Both the position numbers and the translations under genes were made by a program. Below are positions 17,994-28,659 of a DNA stretch of 64,000 nucleotides, piece after piece. A model generated the notes under the pieces. That model had not been told where the DNA came from. It ran no database searches and saw nothing but the letters and a program-made list of their open reading frames with translations. Every line of letters starts with the position of its first letter. Position 1 is the first letter of the stretch. Source of the stretch: Vibrio halioticoli NBRC 102217 (GTDB lineage Bacteria > Pseudomonadota > Gammaproteobacteria > Enterobacterales > Vibrionaceae); contig NZ_BAUJ01000010.1 in the NCBI RefSeq assembly GCF_000496695.1, positions 1 to 64,000 on the forward strand, in the 5' to 3' direction.

Positions 17994-19682
17994 ATGAATA
18001 ACGATAAAAGACCGCTGTATATTCCACACGCAGGACCTGCATTATTAAGTACGCCTTTACTCAATAAAGGCAGCGCATTTACTGCGGCTGAACGCTCTTA
18101 CTTTAATCTCGATGGCTTGTTGCCTGAGAATACTGAAACCATTGCTGAACAAGTCGAACGTGCTTATCAGCAATATCAGCAGTTTGATAACGATATGGAT
18201 CGCCATATTTACCTGCGTAATATTCAAGATACTAACGAAACGCTCTTTTATCGCTTAGTGCAAAACCACATTACTGAGATGATGCCAATCATCTACACGC
18301 CAACGGTTGGCGCGGCTTGTGAAAAGTTCTCTAACATTTACCGTCGCGGACGTGGTCTGTTTATCTCTTACTCAAACAGAGAGCGTATTGACGATCTGCT
18401 TAACAACGCTTCAACGCACAATGTAAAAGTCATTGTTGTTACCGATGGCGAACGTATCTTAGGTCTGGGAGACCAAGGTATCGGCGGTATGGGCATTCCT
18501 ATTGGTAAGCTCTCTTTATACACAGCATGTGGCGGTATCAGCCCTGCTTATACCTTACCGATAGTGTTAGATGTTGGCACCAACAACCCACAACGTCTTG
18601 CTGATCCTATGTATATGGGATGGCGTCATCCTCGTATTACTGGCGCAGAATACGACGAGTTTGTTGAAGAGTTTATCCAAGCGGTGCAACGTCGCTGGCC
18701 GGATGCGTTGATTCAGTTTGAAGACTTTGCGCAGAAAAACGCCATGCCACTGCTTAAACGCTACAAAAATCGCATCTGCTGTTTTAACGATGATATTCAA
18801 GGTACTGCAGCGGTAACTGTCGGCTCTTTGATGGCGGCATGTCACGCTGCTGGCAGTAAACTTTCAGAGCAGCGCGTCACTTTTGTTGGCGCAGGCTCTG
18901 CTGGTTGCGGCATTGCTGAGGCAATAGTGGCACAAATGAAACTTGAAGGGCTTGATGAAGACAAGGCGCGTGAGCGCGTCTATATGGTCGACCGTTGGGG
19001 CCTATTGCAAGATGGTATGCACAACCTATTAGACTTCCAAAAACCTTTGGCGCAAAAAGCTTCGCACCTAAGTCAATGGCAAGCTGAAGGTCCTGATTAT
19101 TCACTATTGGATGTGGTTGAAAATGCTAAGCCGACTGTGCTAATTGGCGTATCGGGAGCGCCGGGGATATTCAGTCAGCAAGTGATAGAAGCGATGCATA
19201 AGCATTGCCCTCGCCCAATTGTATTCCCATTATCGAATCCAACCAGTCGCGTAGAAGCGGTGCCAAAAGACATTTTGGAATGGACACAAGGCCAAGCATT
19301 GGTCGCAACCGGTAGCCCATTTGCTCCTGTGATCCTTAACGGACAACGCATCGAGATAGCGCAGTGTAACAACAGCTACATCTTCCCTGGGATAGGACTT
19401 GGCGTGTTGGCGGTATCAGCATCACGCATCACCGATGAAATGTTAATGGAATCTAGCCGAGCATTATCCGAGTGTTCACCGCTGGCGATTACAGGCAGTG
19501 GCGCACTATTGCCACCGCTTGAGGAGATCCATTCCGTATCGAAGAAAATCGCCTTTATCGTCGCAAAACAAGCTATAAAACAAGGCGTAGCGTTAGAAAT
19601 TACCGATCAGGCAATTAAAGAATCCATCGACAACCATTTCTGGCAACCAGTATACCGTCGCTATAAACGAACCGCGTTCTAG
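17994..19682 (+). CDS. maeA: NAD-dependent malic enzyme
   Basis: The enzyme oxidatively decarboxylates malate to pyruvate with NAD+. The 562-residue protein aligns over its full length with E. coli MaeA (565). Recognisable motifs are [35 protein letters not shown], the metal-binding FEDF and [12 protein letters not shown] stretches, and the dinucleotide motif [12 protein letters not shown]. It is followed with a 1-bp overlap by sanA, so the two are probably co-transcribed. Confidence 0.95.
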   Translation: MNNDKRPLYIPHAGPALLSTPLLNKGSAFTAAERSYFNLDGLLPENTETIAEQVERAYQQYQQFDNDMDRHIYLRNIQDTNETLFYRLVQNHITEMMPIIYTPTVGAACEKFSNIYRRGRGLFISYSNRERIDDLLNNASTHNVKVIVVTDGERILGLGDQGIGGMGIPIGKLSLYTACGGISPAYTLPIVLDVGTNNPQRLADPMYMGWRHPRITGAEYDEFVEEFIQAVQRRWPDALIQFEDFAQKNAMPLLKRYKNRICCFNDDIQGTAAVTVGSLMAACHAAGSKLSEQRVTFVGAGSAGCGIAEAIVAQMKLEGLDEDKARERVYMVDRWGLLQDGMHNLLDFQKPLAQKASHLSQWQAEGPDYSLLDVVENAKPTVLIGVSGAPGIFSQQVIEAMHKHCPRPIVFPLSNPTSRVEAVPKDILEWTQGQALVATGSPFAPVILNGQRIEIAQCNNSYIFPGIGLGVLAVSASRITDEMLMESSRALSECSPLAITGSGALLPPLEEIHSVSKKIAFIVAKQAIKQGVALEITDQAIKESIDNHFWQPVYRRYKRTAF

Positions 19683-20473
19683 TGATAAAACGCACCCGAG
19701 ATAGACTTACGCAATATTGGCGCCAAACCTCCCTTTGGCGCATTGTCGTGCACCTGATAAAAGTACTCGTACTCCTCGGAGGGGCGATTGGTTTGTCGAT
19801 CATTTTACTGCTTAGCTCAGTGGATTTTTGGATGAGCTATCAGGCTAAAGGTCACATTTACAAACAGGTGAAATCGACGCCAGAAAAAGACATTGCCCTT
19901 ATCTTAGGTACAAGCAAATACATTGGCAGAACACGCAATCCTTACTACACCTATCGCATTAATGCCGCCATCGAACTTTACAAACAAAATAAAGTGCGCG
20001 GATTTTTGTTAAGCGGTGATAACGCCCATCGTTCATACAATGAGCCTTGGACGATGAAGAGAGACTTACTTGCCGCAGGTATTCCTGAACAACAAATTTT
20101 CTTAGATTATGCTGGATTTCGAACCTTAGATTCGGTAGTACGCGCCAAGCAGATTTTTAATCTGGATGATTTTATTATCGTTACCCAGACTTTCCATTGT
20201 GACCGAGCACTGTTTATTGCCAACTATTACGATGTAGATGCGGTGTGTTTAGGGGTGCCTTCTCCTATGCCGTCGTCTTGGTTTAATGTGCGATTTAGAG
20301 AAGTGTTTGCTCGAACCAAAGCCATGCTCGACCTATACATTATCAACACACAACCTAAGTTTTTGGGCCCGCAACAGTCTATTTTGAACATGTTACCTAC
20401 TTACGACTATGGGCCAATCATGCCTAGATTTGTACCAAAGAGTAATGATTCTGACGACAATGAGTCGAGTTAA
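19682..20473 (+). CDS. sanA: SanA-like DUF218 envelope protein
   Basis: A 263-residue inner-membrane-anchored protein with one N-terminal membrane segment (LIKVLVLLGGAIGLSIILLL) and a DUF218 domain: GTSKYIGRTRNPYYTYRINAA, LLSGDNAHRSYNEPWTM and DYAGFRTLDSVVRAK. E. coli SanA affects vancomycin exclusion at high temperature, probably through envelope or peptidoglycan-precursor metabolism. The GTG start at 19682 shares a base with the maeA stop codon, implying translational coupling. Confidence 0.88.
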   Translation: MIKRTRDRLTQYWRQTSLWRIVVHLIKVLVLLGGAIGLSIILLLSSVDFWMSYQAKGHIYKQVKSTPEKDIALILGTSKYIGRTRNPYYTYRINAAIELYKQNKVRGFLLSGDNAHRSYNEPWTMKRDLLAAGIPEQQIFLDYAGFRTLDSVVRAKQIFNLDDFIIVTQTFHCDRALFIANYYDVDAVCLGVPSPMPSSWFNVRFREVFARTKAMLDLYIINTQPKFLGPQQSILNMLPTYDYGPIMPRFVPKSNDSDDNESS

Positions 20474-20479
20474 CGGACA

Positions 20480-20496
20480 ATAATGGGGACTGTCCC
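20480..20496. repeat. GGGAC-T-GTCCC palindrome, possible REP/RAYT remnant
   Basis: The stretch TGGGGACTGTCCCACC contains a perfect 5-bp inverted repeat around one T. This phrase is often seen beside IS200-like REP-associated transposases in gammaproteobacteria. No transposase is present here. The assignment is from memory. Confidence 0.3.
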
Positions 20497-20559
20497 ACCG
20501 CACATATTAGGGTATTGTTTTTCACAAAACTTGACCCATCCTTGAGTTTTTAAAATTAG

Positions 20560-21600
<1,041 letters not shown>

Positions 21601-21633
21601 GTTAAATAATACCCTCTTGTATTGAAATCTTAG

Positions 21634-21663
21634 CGTCCACGAGTAACAACCGTGGACGTTTTT
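21634..21663 (+). terminator. Terminator of trxB
   Basis: The 8-bp stem CGTCCACG/CGTGGACG (21634-21641 and 21651-21658) is followed by five T's. Confidence 0.8.
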
Positions 21664-21709
21664 CGATATACTCTGCAAATCAAAATTATTCTCATTTAGT
21701 ACCTAATTC

Positions 21710-23488
21710 ATGGATAAGAAAACGCAAAGCGAGTTAAGCCGATGGCTAAAACAGCAAAGTAAACTGGCAAAGCGATGGCTAACCCTTACTGTGGTAGCCG
21801 GCGTTGCTTCGGCAATAACCTTGATTGTTCAAGCGTCATTGATTGCACAAATTCTGCATAGCTTGATCATCAGCCATCAAAATAAATCAGAGCTCATTCC
21901 CTTATTTGTTGGCCTTGGTGCAACCGTTGTGGTGCGCAGTCTATTGGCATGGGTACGAGAAATTGCAGGCTATCGCAGCGGTGAGCAAATTCGCGTTTAT
22001 ATCCGCGGACTGATCATTGATAAAATGCGCCGTTTAGGCCCTGCACACATTAAAGGCAAAACCGCTGGTGCTTGGGGTACTATGCTGATTGAGCAAGTGG
22101 AAGAGATGCAAGATTTCTTCGCTAAATACCTACCGCAAATGGCGCTGGCAACGCTAGTCCCGTTGATGATTTTGGTGGTGGTGTTCCCGCAAAACTGGCT
22201 TGCAGGCCTAATCTTCTTACTGACTGCGCCTCTTATTCCTTTTTTCATGGCTTTGGTGGGCAAACGCGCCGCTGACGCTAACCGCAAAAACTTCAAAGCC
22301 TTACAGCGCTTATCTGGGCATTTCTATGACCGACTGCAAGCAATGACTACCATTCGCTTGTTTGATAGAGCTGCTGACGAAAAAGAGCAGTTACACGCCG
22401 CATCGGAAGTCTTTCGAGAACGCACTATGAGCGTGTTAAAAATTGCCTTTTTATCGTCAGCGGTATTGGAATTTTTCACCTCAATTTCTATCGCCTTAAC
22501 CGCGGTGTACTTTGGTTTTACCTTTATCGGTGAGCTTAACTTTGGTCACTACGGCACTAGCGTTACCTTGTTTACCGGTCTGTTTATCTTAATTCTGGCC
22601 CCTGAGTTTTATCAGCCACTGCGCGACTTAGGCACTTTCTATCATGCCAAACAACAAGCGATTGGCGCAGCTGAAAGCATTGTTGAGTTTTTGAATATCG
22701 AAGAGCCAGAGCAAAAGCAGAAGAACCAGCAAGCAATTGATAAAAAATCACACTGCGTTATTGAAGCGCGCGATCTAGTGGTGACGAGCGCTGAAGGCAA
22801 AGTATTAGTTGGCCCGATTAGCTTTACCTTACAAAACGGTCAAAAAACGGCATTAGTTGGCCCAAGTGGCGCAGGTAAAACCTCGCTCATGAATGCCCTA
22901 CTTGGCTTTTTACCTTACCAAGGCAGCTTACAAGTTAATGGCATTGAGCTTGCCGAAGCGGATTTGGATAGCTATCGCGGCTTAGTCAGCTGGGTGGGAC
23001 AAAACCCATTGCTAGTACACGGCACCATTGCTGATAACCTAAATCTGGCGCAAAAACCGTTTACTGAGCAAGAACTGCAACAAAAAATCAAACAAGCGCA
23101 TGCCGATGAGTTCATCGATAGATTGGGACTTGAACACCCTATATCGGATCGCTCAGGCGGATTGTCTGTGGGTCAAGCACAACGTATTGCCCTTGCCCGC
23201 GCATTGTTGCAAGACGGTCAATTCTGGCTTCTTGACGAGCCAACCGCCAGTTTAGATGCGCGCAGTGAATCACTGATTAACCAAAGTCTACAAAGCGCCT
23301 TGGTCGATAAAACAGCACTGATGGTGACTCACCAATTAAATAACTTACAAGTAATGGATCACATCTTCGTTTTAGAAAGTGGCAAGCTCACCCAGCAAGG
23401 CACTTTTGCAGAGTTACAACACCAAGGCACCTTCGAGAAAATGTTAAATCAGCAGCAACAAGGATTGGGAGGCGATATCGATGCGTGA
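21710..23488 (+). CDS. cydD: CydD subunit of the CydDC ABC exporter
   Basis: CydDC is a heterodimeric ABC transporter needed for assembly of cytochrome bd; it exports reduced thiols (glutathione, cysteine) and binds haem. This 592-residue subunit has an N-terminal six-helix membrane domain (to about residue 320) and an ATPase domain with Walker A GPSGAGKTS, signature LSVGQAQR (a slightly divergent LSGGQ) and Walker B FWLLDEPTA. It overlaps cydC by 8 bp. Confidence 0.95.
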   Translation: MDKKTQSELSRWLKQQSKLAKRWLTLTVVAGVASAITLIVQASLIAQILHSLIISHQNKSELIPLFVGLGATVVVRSLLAWVREIAGYRSGEQIRVYIRGLIIDKMRRLGPAHIKGKTAGAWGTMLIEQVEEMQDFFAKYLPQMALATLVPLMILVVVFPQNWLAGLIFLLTAPLIPFFMALVGKRAADANRKNFKALQRLSGHFYDRLQAMTTIRLFDRAADEKEQLHAASEVFRERTMSVLKIAFLSSAVLEFFTSISIALTAVYFGFTFIGELNFGHYGTSVTLFTGLFILILAPEFYQPLRDLGTFYHAKQQAIGAAESIVEFLNIEEPEQKQKNQQAIDKKSHCVIEARDLVVTSAEGKVLVGPISFTLQNGQKTALVGPSGAGKTSLMNALLGFLPYQGSLQVNGIELAEADLDSYRGLVSWVGQNPLLVHGTIADNLNLAQKPFTEQELQQKIKQAHADEFIDRLGLEHPISDRSGGLSVGQAQRIALARALLQDGQFWLLDEPTASLDARSESLINQSLQSALVDKTALMVTHQLNNLQVMDHIFVLESGKLTQQGTFAELQHQGTFEKMLNQQQQGLGGDIDA

Positions 23489-25217
23489 GTTACTGCCCTA
23501 CCTTAAACTTTATAAAAAACATTGGTTTGGCCTATCGTTAGGTATGATCTTGGGTTTTCTAACCCTATTTGCTTCCATTGGTCTATTAACACTATCTGGC
23601 TGGTTCTTATCGGCGGCGGCAGTGGCAGGACTGACAATCGCTCGCGAAACCTTTAACTATATGTTACCGGGCGGCGCCGTAAGAGGCTTTGCCATGGGAC
23701 GCACCGCGGGTCGTTGGGGTGAACGTGTAGTCTCGCACAACGCGACCTTTAAATTGCTGACTGATTTGCGTGTGTATTTTTATCAAAAACTTACGCCATT
23801 GATCCCAGGCCGTATTGGCGTACTTCGAGACGCGGATCTGTTAAACCGTTTGATTGCAGACGTTTCAGCAATGGATCACGTTTACCTGCGCTTAGTGAGT
23901 CCAGTGATTCTGAGCATTTTGGGAATCTTCTGTTTATCAGGCTTTCTTATTTGGTTTGATCGCGATATTGGTTTAACGCTTGGCGTGATACTCATGACCT
24001 TAGTCTTGGTGTGGCCGGTATTGTTTTACAAGCTTGGTAAAGGCAATGGTCATAAACTGACGCAAAACCGCGCCGACCTACGTATTCGCGCCTTAGATTG
24101 GATTGAAGGACACAACGAACTGCTGTTATTTGGCGCAGAAAAACGTTACCGCGAGAAAATAGATCAAGCGCAAATGGCACTGATGAGTAATCAAGCCATC
24201 AATGCGCATATTACAGGTCTTGCCAATGCCCTACTATTAATGGCCAGTGGCTTTACCCTGATTTTGATCCTGTGGATGTCCGCTGATGGCGTTGGCGCTA
24301 CAGGGCCAAGCCCATTAATTGCGTTAGTGGTATTTGCCACGCTGGCAAGCGTCGAATTGCTAATGCCTATTGCCGGTGCTTTCCAATACTTAGGGCAAAC
24401 TCTTGCCTCAGCTAGACGCCTTAACGAAGTGATTGGCGCAGAGCCAGAAGTGCAGTTTGCCAACTACTCTGAGCCTCGCGCTCGCTTTGATCAAGACGAT
24501 GCCATTCAATTTAACAACATCTCGTTTGGTTATAGCGATGAACAGCACTCTCCTTTAGCAGTGAAAGAGCTGTCTTTAAACATTGCCAAGGGCAATAAAG
24601 TAGCCATTTTAGGTAAAACTGGTAGCGGTAAATCAACGTTAATTCAACTACTTACCCGCTACTGGGATGTGAAGCAAGGGCAAATCAATGTTGCCGGACA
24701 GCCGTTAACTTCTCTATCAGAATCTGAATTACGCAGTCTTATCTCTGTAGTAAGTCAGCGGGTCGATATTTTGAACGGCACCTTGCGCGATAACCTATTA
24801 ATCGCAAAACCTGATGCGACTGATGAAAAATTAGCAAGCACATTGTCAAACGTTGGACTTGAGTACTTAATGCAAGAGCCTGGGCTTGGACAATGGTTAG
24901 GTGATGGCGGTCGTCAACTGTCTGGCGGAGAGAAACGTCGCATTGGTATTGCGCGTGGCATATTACATAACGCCCCTATCCTACTGTTAGACGAACCCAC
25001 AGAAGGCTTAGATCGCTCAACCGAATCACAAATCATGTCATTGTTAGAGAAGCACTACCAAGACAAAACCGTGATTTTTGTTACGCACCGTTTAGTCGGC
25101 CTAAGTCAAATGGATAACATAGTGATTCTTGAGCAAGGCGAAATTGTTGAACAAGGACAATATAACGCCCTGCTAAAACAGCAAGGTCGTTTTTATCAGT
25201 TACATCAGTCTCTATAA
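23481..25217 (+). CDS. cydC: CydC subunit of the CydDC ABC exporter
   Basis: The partner of CydD, 578 residues, with a membrane domain (starting with MRELLPYLKLYKKHWFGLSLG) and an ATPase domain: Walker A GKTGSGKST, signature LSGGEKRR, Walker B ILLLDEPTE, and H-loop FVTHR. Its GTG-free ATG start lies within the last codons of cydD, so the subunits are translationally coupled. A strong terminator follows. Confidence 0.95.
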   Translation: MRELLPYLKLYKKHWFGLSLGMILGFLTLFASIGLLTLSGWFLSAAAVAGLTIARETFNYMLPGGAVRGFAMGRTAGRWGERVVSHNATFKLLTDLRVYFYQKLTPLIPGRIGVLRDADLLNRLIADVSAMDHVYLRLVSPVILSILGIFCLSGFLIWFDRDIGLTLGVILMTLVLVWPVLFYKLGKGNGHKLTQNRADLRIRALDWIEGHNELLLFGAEKRYREKIDQAQMALMSNQAINAHITGLANALLLMASGFTLILILWMSADGVGATGPSPLIALVVFATLASVELLMPIAGAFQYLGQTLASARRLNEVIGAEPEVQFANYSEPRARFDQDDAIQFNNISFGYSDEQHSPLAVKELSLNIAKGNKVAILGKTGSGKSTLIQLLTRYWDVKQGQINVAGQPLTSLSESELRSLISVVSQRVDILNGTLRDNLLIAKPDATDEKLASTLSNVGLEYLMQEPGLGQWLGDGGRQLSGGEKRRIGIARGILHNAPILLLDEPTEGLDRSTESQIMSLLEKHYQDKTVIFVTHRLVGLSQMDNIVILEQGEIVEQGQYNALLKQQGRFYQLHQSL

Positions 25218-25237
25218 AATAGCGACTGACACAAACT

Positions 25238-25281
25238 AAAGCCCCGTCTACTTATCAACAGTAAACGGGGCTTTTTGTTTT
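25238..25281 (+). terminator. Terminator of cydC
   Basis: A 10-bp stem (AAAGCCCCGT at 25238-25247 with 25265-25274) is followed by TTTGTTTTT. Confidence 0.85.
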
Positions 25282-25314
25282 TAATCACGTTGTAGCGCAG
25301 CAATAACGCAATAC

Positions 25315-26310
25315 TTAGAAGCCCTCTAACACTATCTTGCCCCGCGCTTGTTGCGATTCTAAAAGTGCATGAGCTCGCTTTAAGTTCTGCGCATTGATAG
25401 TGCCAAAATGCTCACCGAGCGTGGTGGTGATCTGCTTATCATCTATCATTTTTGCCACATTGGCTAAGATATCATGCTGAGTCTGCATATCGCCGGTTTC
25501 AAACATCGAACGGGTGTACATAAACTCCCAATGCAATGAGATACTTTTTGCTTTTAAAGCGCGAATATCAAATGTCATAGGATCATCAATTAAACCAAAC
25601 TTACCTTGCGGTTTAATTAGCGTCACCACCTCTGGCATATGTTGTTCGGTATTGTTCAAACTCACCACATAATCAATGCAATCTTTCATGCCTAATTGTT
25701 CACTCATTGATTTGTTGTGGTCGATGACTTGATCCGCGCCAAGTGACTGTAACCACTGCACAGATTCAGGGCGCGAAGCGGTAGCAATGACTTTAAGCTT
25801 GGTAAGCTTTTTCGCCAACTGCACCATAATCGAACCCACCCCACCTGCCGCACCGATAATCAATAAGGTTTTATTAGCACTGGTATCTACTTGTATGCGA
25901 TCAAACAGCATTTCCCACGCGGTTAAACTGGTCAATGGTAAAGCCGCCGCTTGCGCCACACTCACCGAGGTCGGTGCTTTACTGACAATACGCTCATCCA
26001 CCAGCTGATATTCTGCGTTGGTGCCAGAGCGATTCAGATCTCCGGCATACCACACCAAATCGCCAACCTTAAACAAAGAGACCTTATCACCCACTTCATC
26101 CACCACGCCAACAGCATCCCAACCGATGATCTTATAACCTGATTTAGGCGCAACATTGGCGCGAATTTTGGTATCTACCGGATTGACGGATACCGCTTGT
26201 ACTTTTACTAAGATATCGCGTCCGGCTACAGATGGTTTATCTAATGTAATGTCTTGTAAGGACTGTTCTGCATCGATAGGTAAATTAACTTGATACCCAA
26301 TTGCTTTCAT
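25315..26310 (-). CDS. Zinc-type alcohol dehydrogenase-like / quinone oxidoreductase family protein
   Basis: A 331-residue medium-chain dehydrogenase/reductase. The GroES-like N-terminal part (VSVNPVDTKIR, GWDAVGVVDEVGDKV) precedes a Rossmann domain with LLIIGAAGGVGSIMVQLAK. The sequence matches the zinc-binding alcohol dehydrogenase family protein group (TIGR02817-like), which acts as an NADPH-dependent quinone or enone reductase. The Cys/His zinc ligands of true alcohol dehydrogenases are not evident. It is divergent from a LysR regulator that probably controls it. Confidence 0.85.
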   Translation of the reverse strand: MKAIGYQVNLPIDAEQSLQDITLDKPSVAGRDILVKVQAVSVNPVDTKIRANVAPKSGYKIIGWDAVGVVDEVGDKVSLFKVGDLVWYAGDLNRSGTNAEYQLVDERIVSKAPTSVSVAQAAALPLTSLTAWEMLFDRIQVDTSANKTLLIIGAAGGVGSIMVQLAKKLTKLKVIATASRPESVQWLQSLGADQVIDHNKSMSEQLGMKDCIDYVVSLNNTEQHMPEVVTLIKPQGKFGLIDDPMTFDIRALKAKSISLHWEFMYTRSMFETGDMQTQHDILANVAKMIDDKQITTTLGEHFGTINAQNLKRAHALLESQQARGKIVLEGF

Positions 26311-26416
26311 CGTTATTTCTCCATGTACATATGATCAACTATACAACCAGTTTAATTGACACGTTAGAATTGAAAAACTAAGCTACATTCAAATTACTTT
26401 TTACTAAAAGTTAATA

Positions 26417-27325
26417 ATGAAATCGTTACATGATATTCGAGTATTTTTAGAAACTGCCAAACTGGGTAGCCTTTCTGCTGCCGCGCGAAGCTTAGACCAA
26501 ACTCCAGCGGCAATCAGTCGCACCATTCAACGGCTAGAAGCTGAGTTGGGCGTCCCCTTATTTATCCGCTCTACTCGCAAGCTTAGACTATCTTCGCAAG
26601 GAGAGTTATTTCTTCCACGTTGTCAGCAAGCTATGTTGATTTTTGAGCAAGGCATTGATGAGCTGACTGAAACCGATAAAGAACTGTCTGGCAATATCTC
26701 CCTATCCATGCCATCGGATACTGGGCGGGCGGTGATCATGCCGTTAATTGATGAATTTATTGCCCTACATCCCAAAGTGACCGTGCATGTACACTTATCG
26801 GACGATTACACCGACCTGTATGAGCAAAACGTGGATGTGGCACTGCGCATTGGTGAGCCAGAAGATTCGAATATGGTGGCGATTACCTTATACAAAGAGA
26901 ACTACCGCATTTTGTGCGCCTCTCCGGATTACCTTGCCAGTCATAGCTCAATTACTCACCCTGACGATCTGCAAGATCATAACTGCTTATGCTTTACTCT
27001 AAATTATAAACTGCACAATCGTTGGCATTTTATTCACAGTGATAATCAGCAGCAGTGCATTGTGAATGTGACCGGCAATCGAAAAACCAGTGATGGACAG
27101 ATGGTGCGTCAGTGGGCCGTAAATGGGCATGGCGTGGCGTATAAATCGCGCTTAGATGTACTGGATGATTTGCAACATGGTCGATTAGTGGCGCTAGCAC
27201 AGCAGTGGCGCGGAGAGCACGCCCCGTTATACATGATATTCACCGACCGCAGTCAATACAGCAGCTTAGTGAAAGAGCTAAAAAGCTTTTTACAACAAAG
27301 ACTTGCTGAAATATGTGACGCATAA
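26417..27325 (+). CDS. LysR-family transcriptional regulator
   Basis: A 302-residue LysR regulator with the N-terminal winged HTH (ETAKLGSLSAAARSLDQTPAAISRTIQRLEAELG, about 11-44) and a PBP2-type effector domain. The sequence is close to the DsdC/AaeR-like group that commonly controls neighbouring oxidoreductases. It is transcribed divergently from the oxidoreductase gene with a 106-bp shared promoter region, which suggests regulation of that gene and itself. The effector is unknown. Confidence 0.88.
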   Translation: MKSLHDIRVFLETAKLGSLSAAARSLDQTPAAISRTIQRLEAELGVPLFIRSTRKLRLSSQGELFLPRCQQAMLIFEQGIDELTETDKELSGNISLSMPSDTGRAVIMPLIDEFIALHPKVTVHVHLSDDYTDLYEQNVDVALRIGEPEDSNMVAITLYKENYRILCASPDYLASHSSITHPDDLQDHNCLCFTLNYKLHNRWHFIHSDNQQQCIVNVTGNRKTSDGQMVRQWAVNGHGVAYKSRLDVLDDLQHGRLVALAQQWRGEHAPLYMIFTDRSQYSSLVKELKSFLQQRLAEICDA

Positions 27326-27328
27326 AAA

Positions 27329-27356
27329 AGGCCACAGAGTGAATGCTCCATGGCCT
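27329..27356. terminator. Terminator between lysR and serC
   Basis: AGGCCA (27329-27334) pairs with TGGCCT (27351-27356), and the stem extends inward imperfectly. On the minus strand it is followed by six T's, so it mainly serves serC. Confidence 0.65.
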
Positions 27357-27391
27357 ATTTACAGTAATTTTTCGCAAGCTTGGGGCACGGC

Positions 27392-28477
27392 TTAAGCGGC
27401 GTGCTTAGCCTCAAACTCATGCATAAAGGCAACTAACGCCGCCACACCTTCTTCTGGCATAGCGTTGTAAATAGACGCACGCATGCCACCTACCGCGCGG
27501 TGTCCTTTTAATGCCACTAGGCCTTTTGCTTCTGCTTGCTCTAAGAAGATAGCGTCTAGCTCAGGTTTGGCTAATTGGAACGGCACATTCATCAATGAGC
27601 GGTTGTCTGGATGTACGTCATTTTTGTAAAAATCTGACTCATCAATGGCGGCATACAGCGCTTTTGCTTTATTGCGGTTGCGTTTTTCAATCTCAGCCAC
27701 GCCACCGATTGATTTTAACCACTTAAACACCAAACCAGATAGGTACCAAGCGTAAGTTGGCGGGGTGTTGTACATAGAATCTTTTTCATCCAACAACTTG
27801 TAGCTCAAGGTGCTAGGTAAAATCTCGCTGGCCAAATCCAATAGATCGTCACGTACGATAACCAAAGTAATGCCCGCAGGACCGATGTTCTTTTGCGCGC
27901 CAGCATAGATAACGCCAAATTTGCTAACGTCGATTTTGCGAGACAAGATGGTCGAAGACATATCCGCTACAATCGGTTTGTCAGTAACTGGCAAATCATT
28001 GATTTCGATACCATCAATGGTTTCATTTGGACAGTAATGCACAAATGCAGCATCCGCATCTACCGACCAAGATGCCGCAGGAGTAATCGCAACTTTGCCA
28101 TCAATTTCGGTTTTTGCATCAATCACTTGAACGTCACAATATTTGTTCGCTTCTGCAATCGCACTGTGTGCCCAATATCCGCCATCAACATAACAAGCTT
28201 TAGTGGATGTTCCGAGTAAGTTCATTGGTATAGCCGAAAATTGCGCGCGCGCCCCACCCTGACAAAACAATATCTTATAATTGCTCGGTACTTGAAGCAG
28301 TTCGCGTAAATTACTCTCTGCGGTATTGGCGACTTCAATAAACTCTTTACTGCGGTGACTGATTTCCATCACTGAGCGACCCATACCGTTCCAGTTTACA
28401 AGCTCTTGCTGAGCTAATTCCATCACAGCTTTTGGTAGGCCTGCAGGTCCGGCACTAAAATTATAAATGGCATCCAT
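27392..28477 (-). CDS. serC: Phosphoserine aminotransferase
   Basis: SerC transaminates 3-phosphohydroxypyruvate in serine synthesis and also acts in pyridoxal phosphate synthesis. The protein (361 residues) matches E. coli SerC across its length: [38 protein letters not shown], the PLP lysine in [12 protein letters not shown], and [17 protein letters not shown]. The ATG at 28477 is taken because it matches the family start. A further in-frame ATG at 28495 lies only one base after GGAG and is unlikely to be used. Confidence 0.96.
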   Translation of the reverse strand: MDAIYNFSAGPAGLPKAVMELAQQELVNWNGMGRSVMEISHRSKEFIEVANTAESNLRELLQVPSNYKILFCQGGARAQFSAIPMNLLGTSTKACYVDGGYWAHSAIAEANKYCDVQVIDAKTEIDGKVAITPAASWSVDADAAFVHYCPNETIDGIEINDLPVTDKPIVADMSSTILSRKIDVSKFGVIYAGAQKNIGPAGITLVIVRDDLLDLASEILPSTLSYKLLDEKDSMYNTPPTYAWYLSGLVFKWLKSIGGVAEIEKRNRNKAKALYAAIDESDFYKNDVHPDNRSLMNVPFQLAKPELDAIFLEQAEAKGLVALKGHRAVGGMRASIYNAMPEEGVAALVAFMHEFEAKHAA

Positions 28478-28568
28478 TTTGTTTACATACTCCAAGTGAT
28501 TCGATCAATGTATCCTTTGACTATACCCCAGCTTAAAACAAGAATTAAGTCTCATCTTGATATAAAAA

Positions 28569-28602
28569 AGCCATAGCGAGAATAAAGTGCCTCGCTATGG
28601 CT
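28569..28602 (-). terminator. Terminator of the DUF945 gene
   Basis: A perfect 12-bp stem (AGCCATAGCGAG with CTCGCTATGGCT) is followed by six T's on the minus strand. Confidence 0.85.
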
Positions 28603-28659
28603 TATTATTTAATGCCAAGCGCAGTAATTACCACGATTAGCACTATTATCTTATTGGTT

